The notes beneath the pieces were generated by a model, which had not been told where the DNA came from, did not search any database, and saw nothing but the letters and a program-made list of their open reading frames with translations. Shown here piece by piece: positions 33,436 to 36,969 of a stretch of 36,969 nucleotides of DNA. Both the position numbers and the translations under genes were made by a program. The stretch covers positions 1 through 36,969 of the forward strand of contig NZ_JADWYX010000094.1 in the NCBI RefSeq assembly GCF_016786355.1, given 5' to 3'. The first letter of the stretch is position 1; each line of letters opens with the position of its first letter. This DNA is from Frankia sp. AgB1.9. GTDB lineage: Bacteria > Actinomycetota > Actinomycetes > Frankiales > Frankiaceae.

Positions 33436-33542
33436 CGTCTCCTGCCCTCGCCGATAACGGACTGGCCGGTGACGAGCGGGTGCGGGCCGCCCTGCGCGAG
33501 GTACTTGATCGTCTCGCCCGGCAGGTCGCCTCGCGGGCCTGA
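33432..33542 (+). CDS. possible 36-aa small ORF overlapping the GH16 stop
   Basis: Its ATG overlaps the GH16 stop (ATGA) and it encodes an amphipathic helix (DERVRAALREVLDRLARQVA) ending at TGA. The overlap arrangement and composition are compatible with a coupled small protein, but there is no family match and a chance ORF of this length is common in this base composition. Confidence 0.25.
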   Translation: MTSPALADNGLAGDERVRAALREVLDRLARQVASRA

Positions 33543-33625
33543 CTACAGCACGTGAGCAGCGCTGCGTCGCGGGCGGGAGAACGCCGGCCCGCGGCCCGGA
33601 CCGGCTTGGCGCGGGGCGCCTCTGG

Positions 33626-34087
33626 TCACCACTTCTGGTGCGGCGCCACGGTGAACGGGATCCCGGACGGCGTGGCGCGCGGGGACTGCGCGGGGGTCGT
33701 GCGCGGGGCGTCGGGCACCGTCACGTACGGGGCCGTGGCCGGCGCCGTGGTTCTGGCCGGCACCGGGTACGGCGTCGTCACCGGCGTCGAGGACGGTGTC
33801 CTGGCCGGCGCCGAGGATGGCCCCGTCCGGCGGTCGCCGCCGTACGGGAGCAGGCTGGCGGGCGCTGGCGTTCCGGTCGATCGCGCGGGGTCGGACGTAG
33901 CGGCGCTCGCTGCCGAGAAAGCGATCGTCGAGGGCGACGTGGCGGACGTCATCGGCGGTGGCAGTGGGTTGTCGGCCGCCGCATCCGTGGGTCGTTGACA
34001 GGCCGAGAGGGCGACGGCGGTCACCGGCACGACCAGAACGAGCGTCCTCCATGGCGATCGGCCAGCGGAGCGCACCTTTCCGGCCAC
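33626..34087 (-). CDS. predicted Pro/Thr/Ser-rich lipoprotein
   Basis: About 153 residues. A positively charged N-terminus and hydrophobic core (RTLVLVVPVTAVALSAC) end in the lipobox LSAC, predicting lipidation and attachment to the outer face of the membrane. The remainder is low-complexity Pro/Thr/Ser/Ala with no recognised domain. The start is uncertain: GTG at 34087 is given, GTG at 34075 is nearly as good, and the frame is open to 34186. It lies downstream of the larger lipoprotein gene on the same strand, beyond a strong hairpin, so it is probably a separate transcript. Confidence 0.55.
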   Translation of the reverse strand: MAGKVRSAGRSPWRTLVLVVPVTAVALSACQRPTDAAADNPLPPPMTSATSPSTIAFSAASAATSDPARSTGTPAPASLLPYGGDRRTGPSSAPARTPSSTPVTTPYPVPARTTAPATAPYVTVPDAPRTTPAQSPRATPSGIPFTVAPHQKW

Positions 34088-34231
34088 GTGCACGACGAGA
34101 GACGGATCGCTTCTTCCAGCAAATCGAGGCACGGGGATGTCGGCCGCGGACCGAGTGGTCGAACGCTTTCCAGGCACACGGATCATGGGAATTCTGTCTC
34201 CTCAGGTGGATGATTGGCCACCGGCATGGGC

Positions 34232-34274
34232 CGGTGAATGGCGGACGAACGTCAGCTTCGTCCGCCATTCACCG
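34232..34274 (-). terminator. strong hairpin after lipoprotein gene
   Basis: CGGTGAATGGCGGACGAA (34232-34249) and TTCGTCCGCCATTCACCG (34257-34274) are perfect 18-bp inverted arms with a 7-base loop. It starts just 9 bases past the stop of the leftward lipoprotein gene and very likely ends its transcript, although no T tract is present. A second short hairpin (CACCGGC/GCCGGTG, about 34219-34236) overlaps its left arm. Confidence 0.75.
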
Positions 34275-34283
34275 CCCGGCGCG

Positions 34284-35891
34284 CTACCAGTTACGGAACC
34301 TGCCTCGCATGCCGACCTGATGCCGCCCGTTGCGCGGCGGGGCCGGCCTGGTCGTCGGCGGCCTGGTCGGCGGAGTTGTGGCCGTTGGGCTCGCAGTGGC
34401 CGCGGTGGGCGGAGGTGTCGTGGCCGGGACACCGGTGGCTCGCATGATGGTGGCCGCGGTGACGACGCCGTTCCCGTCCAGGGTCAGGGTGATGGGATTG
34501 GTCAGGCCGTAGGACGCGCAGCTGAGGTTGTCGAAGGACTCGTTCGCCCGCGCCGCGAGGAAGGTGAACAGGTTGGTCCCGGTCGCCTGGTCCGGCGACG
34601 GGCCAGCCGCGAAGATCGCCTGGCCGGTGAAGACCCGTCGGATGCCGCGCGGATCGTTGAACAGGTTGGTGCAGTAGGTGGCGCCGTCGCCGTTGTCCGC
34701 GCCGGCGCCGATCTGGGGTTGGTCGACGCCAGCTCGGTAGAGGTTCGTCTTCGCGGCGCTCTGGTTGTTGTTGACGAGCGTCATCGGGTTGTTCAGCGGT
34801 ACCAGCGCGACCGGGGCGGCCTGGGACACCATGGCCTGCAACTCGTTCAACGGGAGCGACGACCTCGCCTGGCCGTCGTTGGCGCCGTTCGGCTGGGTCC
34901 AGGGCGTGCAGCCCAGCGTCGGGAGGATGAACACGTCCAGCAAGAGATTGTCGCTGGCATTCGCGAGGTCGACCGTGTTGTTTCCCATGGCGGCGACGGC
35001 CGCGGCGTTGCGCTGGGCGGTCTGGCCATTGGGAAGAGCCAGGTACTGCGCCGTCACATTGTCGCTCTGATCCTGGTCGATGACGGAGAAGTCGCGGACC
35101 GTGGGGCATGGCAGGCCGTCCTTCGCCTGCCCCAGCGGAGGCACCTGCAACCGGCCGGCACGGATCAGGGTGTTGGCGGACTGGAAGAAGGCGGCAGCGT
35201 TACAGTCCGCGAACTGTCCGAAAATCGATCCGTTCAGGCCGTTGACGCAGTTGCCCTGGGCGAGGCTGTTCGTCCCGTCGGCGGACCGGATTGTCAGGTT
35301 GTCGCCGTTGAATCCGAACCAGAGGGCGACCGTGGCTCCCTGTGGCACCTGGGCCATGGCCGGGGGTGCGGCGGGCTGGGTGCCCGCGTCGAGCACCAGC
35401 GGGTCGTACAGGGTCAGCTTGCCGTCCTGCGTGAGGATGGCGCCCTGGACGAAGGCGGACTGGGCGATGTTCGCCTCGTGGCAGGGCCCGGCGGTCGAAT
35501 CAGTCGTCGTCATCTGGTACGGCGTCGAAAGGCCCGCCGCTGACAAGGGGTTCACCGGCACGATCAGTGTGCAGTTCGTGCTCGGGGGGCTGGGAGTCCC
35601 GCTGGGGCTGGGAGTGCCGCTCGGGGTGGGACTTGGGGTGCTTGTCGGGGTTGAGGTTCCGCTGGGGGTGGGCGTACCGCTGGGGCGGACGGTGCCGCCG
35701 GGGCCGGATTGGATCGGGATCCCGTTGGGTTGGCAGCCCGCCGTGACCAGGGCCAGTGCCAACAGCCCGGCCAGCGCGGCGACGACTCGTCCGGGGATTG
35801 TCACCGGACTGGTTCGCGCACGGTGCGCCGTGGCCGTGAATGCGGAGGCGGATCGGCCGCTCAGCGAGCGCCGTTGCGCCGAGGAAGACAT
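34284..35891 (-). CDS. large predicted lipoprotein, unknown function
   Basis: 535 residues. The N-terminus has a Tat/Sec-like charged lead of about 35 residues, then the core VVAALAGLLALALVTAGC, with a lipobox at TAGC. A low-complexity linker of Pro-Ser-Gly-Thr repeats (about 65-105; DNA repeats at 35580-35700) precedes a ~390-residue globular region. That region is rich in Asn, Thr and Cys (CTLIVPVNPLSAAGLSTPYQ, FLAARANESFDNLSCASYGL). A second Pro/Thr-rich tail ends the protein. I do not recognise the globular domain; a solute or cell-wall-binding role is only a guess. The ATG has AAGGGA eight bases upstream, and a strong hairpin follows the stop. Confidence 0.8.
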   Translation of the reverse strand: MSSSAQRRSLSGRSASAFTATAHRARTSPVTIPGRVVAALAGLLALALVTAGCQPNGIPIQSGPGGTVRPSGTPTPSGTSTPTSTPSPTPSGTPSPSGTPSPPSTNCTLIVPVNPLSAAGLSTPYQMTTTDSTAGPCHEANIAQSAFVQGAILTQDGKLTLYDPLVLDAGTQPAAPPAMAQVPQGATVALWFGFNGDNLTIRSADGTNSLAQGNCVNGLNGSIFGQFADCNAAAFFQSANTLIRAGRLQVPPLGQAKDGLPCPTVRDFSVIDQDQSDNVTAQYLALPNGQTAQRNAAAVAAMGNNTVDLANASDNLLLDVFILPTLGCTPWTQPNGANDGQARSSLPLNELQAMVSQAAPVALVPLNNPMTLVNNNQSAAKTNLYRAGVDQPQIGAGADNGDGATYCTNLFNDPRGIRRVFTGQAIFAAGPSPDQATGTNLFTFLAARANESFDNLSCASYGLTNPITLTLDGNGVVTAATIMRATGVPATTPPPTAATASPTATTPPTRPPTTRPAPPRNGRHQVGMRGRFRNW

Positions 35892-36344
35892 GGGAATTGT
35901 CCCTTCTCAGCACGCGTATGCGTGGATTCTCCATTGCGTTGGCGCGCTTCGCGCGCAGCCGTCATCGCCGGCGTAGCAAGCCGGTCTGGGCGCTCGACAA
36001 TGAGCGAACTGGTTCTTTATTCCGCGGCAGTCACGACGGAAGTCGTGGGCCGGGGCCTATCGCGGCGTCTGACGGAACGGTGCTCGTTGGCACCTATGGG
36101 CTAGGCCCGCCGCGGCGGGCGCAGCCGAGCTTTCCGGCGCGCGGATGGCGAGGATGCTGTCGACGTCAGGAACACTGATGCCTCCGCTCAGTCCCCCCCA
36201 AGGGACTCGCGAACATTCGACAGCTTTGCCGCCAACGGCCCATTTGTCCAGACCCCGGGTGATTCCGGATGGTCACGTGGTGCCGGCGCGGCGCCGTCGG
36301 GCCCGTCGAACCCTGGCCCGGGCGTTGCCCGACCGCCGTGGCGG
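35892..36344. other. intergenic region between Nudix and lipoprotein genes
   Basis: 453 bp without a convincing gene; both neighbours are transcribed leftward. It contains an AT-richer patch (36000-36030) likely to include the lipoprotein promoter, and a short palindrome GCGCGC-TTC-GCGCGC (35942-35956). No RNA gene or repeat family was recognised. Confidence 0.5.
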
Positions 36345-36821
36345 CTACCGGAGAAACGGTGCCTCGTCCGCCAGGTAGTCGCGGATGCGGATGCGGTGCG
36401 AGGGGTGCATGCCGAGGCCCGCGATCTCGTCGAGGGTGAAGAAGGCGACCGCGGTCGACTCGTCGCTGACCGCCAGTGCGCCGCCGACCAGGGTGCACGC
36501 GCAGCAGATCGAGAACTGCTGGCGGACCTCGCCGTTCTCGTAGGCGAAGACGTGCTCCGGGTCGGAGTAGATCCCGACGATCCGGTCGACGACGACGTCA
36601 AAGCCGGTCTCCTCGCGGACCTCCCGGATGACGCAGCCGGCGAACGTCTCGCCGAGGTCCATCCCGCCGCCGGGCAGCGCCCATTCACCGTTGTCGGCCC
36701 GCCGCTGCAGCAGGATCCGACCGTCCTCGTCTGGCACGACCGCGCAGCCGCCGACCACCAGGGAGTTCGGCGTGGGAGCCGCGGGCACGTGGTAGTAGTC
36801 GACGCGGCGCACACCGCGCAT
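36345..36821 (-). CDS. Nudix hydrolase
   Basis: 158 residues with a complete Nudix box GX5EX7REUXEEXGU: G52, E58, then REVREETGF (66-74), with the catalytic glutamates E70 and E71. The preceding strands (VVGGCAVVPDEDGRILLQRR) and GEWALPGGGMDLGE are standard. It hydrolyses a nucleoside diphosphate linked to some group X; substrates range from mutagenic dNTPs to ADP-ribose and cannot be told from the box. The ATG at 36821 leaves a 20-residue lead. No clear operon partner: the contig end lies 50 bp upstream. Confidence 0.88.
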   Translation of the reverse strand: MRGVRRVDYYHVPAAPTPNSLVVGGCAVVPDEDGRILLQRRADNGEWALPGGGMDLGETFAGCVIREVREETGFDVVVDRIVGIYSDPEHVFAYENGEVRQQFSICCACTLVGGALAVSDESTAVAFFTLDEIAGLGMHPSHRIRIRDYLADEAPFLR

Positions 36822-36870
36822 TGTCCACCGGCGCGCGGACGGGCGTCCGTGGGTTCGGCGTGGCCGGTCC

Positions 36871-36969
36871 CGGGGGGGGGCGCGCCCCCCCCCGGGGGGG
36901 GGGCCCGCCCGGGGGGGGGGGGGGGGGGGGGGGCGCGGGGGGGGCGGGGGGGGGGGGGGGCCCGGCGGG
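36871..36969. other. G/C homopolymer contig end, probable artefact
   Basis: The last ~100 bases are runs of G broken by short runs of C, without A or T, mirroring the block at 77-158. Best read as degraded sequence quality at the contig edge. Confidence 0.85.

Noticed and set aside
35942..35956. Palindrome GCGCGC-TTC-GCGCGC as a terminator or operator
   Set aside because: It lies upstream of the leftward lipoprotein gene, is short and of a composition that arises easily by chance at this GC content.
1..36969. tRNA, rRNA, riboswitch or transposase genes
   Set aside because: Read through both strands by eye; no cloverleaf with conserved TTCRA arm, rRNA core, known riboswitch core or DDE transposase motif was recognised. 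A covariance-model scan would be the decisive check.

Overview
The window looks like a draft contig from a high-GC, filamentous-type actinomycete. The strong GC bias, frequent GTG starts, a SARP-type regulator, a mycothiol-dependent enzyme family, WD40 proteins and TetR/MarR/GlxA regulators fit Frankiaceae best, but the genus is my inference from style and not from a marker gene. Both contig ends (77-158 and 36871-36969) dissolve into G/C homopolymers that look like sequencing or assembly artefact. No rRNA, tRNA, CRISPR array, integrase or intact transposase was seen.

Layout. 316-3158: two overlapping isopenicillin-N-synthase-like 2-oxoglutarate/Fe(II) oxygenases with a convergent SAM methyltransferase. 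3256-5676: a hypothetical protein, then a membrane diguanylate cyclase with a GGDEF motif and an RxxD I-site. 5726-7301: a DUF1876-type protein and an ECF sigma factor with a C-terminal SnoaL-like domain. 7549-8601: an intact Rieske oxygenase alpha subunit. 8602-21250: accessory modules, each closed on its right by a 3'-terminal piece of that same Rieske gene (516 bp at 12385, 384 bp at 15050, a 27-bp relic at 21224). The modules are WD40/NmrA/MarR, GlxA/quinone oxidoreductase, and AAA-nuclease/TetR/cupin/MFS/secreted protein. 21252-26224: a leftward operon SARP-AAA-TPR regulator, hemerythrin, PPOX-like flavin protein, headed by the N-terminal stub of a second copy of the AAA-nuclease gene. 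26469-28011: a carboxymuconolactone-decarboxylase/AhpD-like protein divergent from a TetR regulator, with three copies of one 16-bp palindrome between them. 28115-33435: a mycothiol-dependent maleylpyruvate-isomerase-like protein, a hypothetical, a second membrane GGDEF protein with a decayed EAL domain, and a secreted GH16 glycoside hydrolase. 33626-36821: two predicted lipoproteins and a Nudix hydrolase.

How it fits together. The accessory middle is built from small divergent regulator/enzyme pairs aimed at small molecules, redox or drugs (MarR-NmrA, GlxA-MDR, TetR-cupin-MFS, TetR-CMD), each with dyad symmetry or a shared promoter region between the partners where I could see it. The most unusual feature is that a Rieske-oxygenase 3' end marks four module junctions, and that the pair 'Rieske 3' end facing an AAA-nuclease gene' occurs twice. 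In the second occurrence the interior has been replaced by the SARP/hemerythrin/PPOX operon, leaving only relics at the edges. Two c-di-GMP proteins, one next to a secreted glucanase, suggest a link between second-messenger signalling and the envelope or matrix, but this rests on proximity only.
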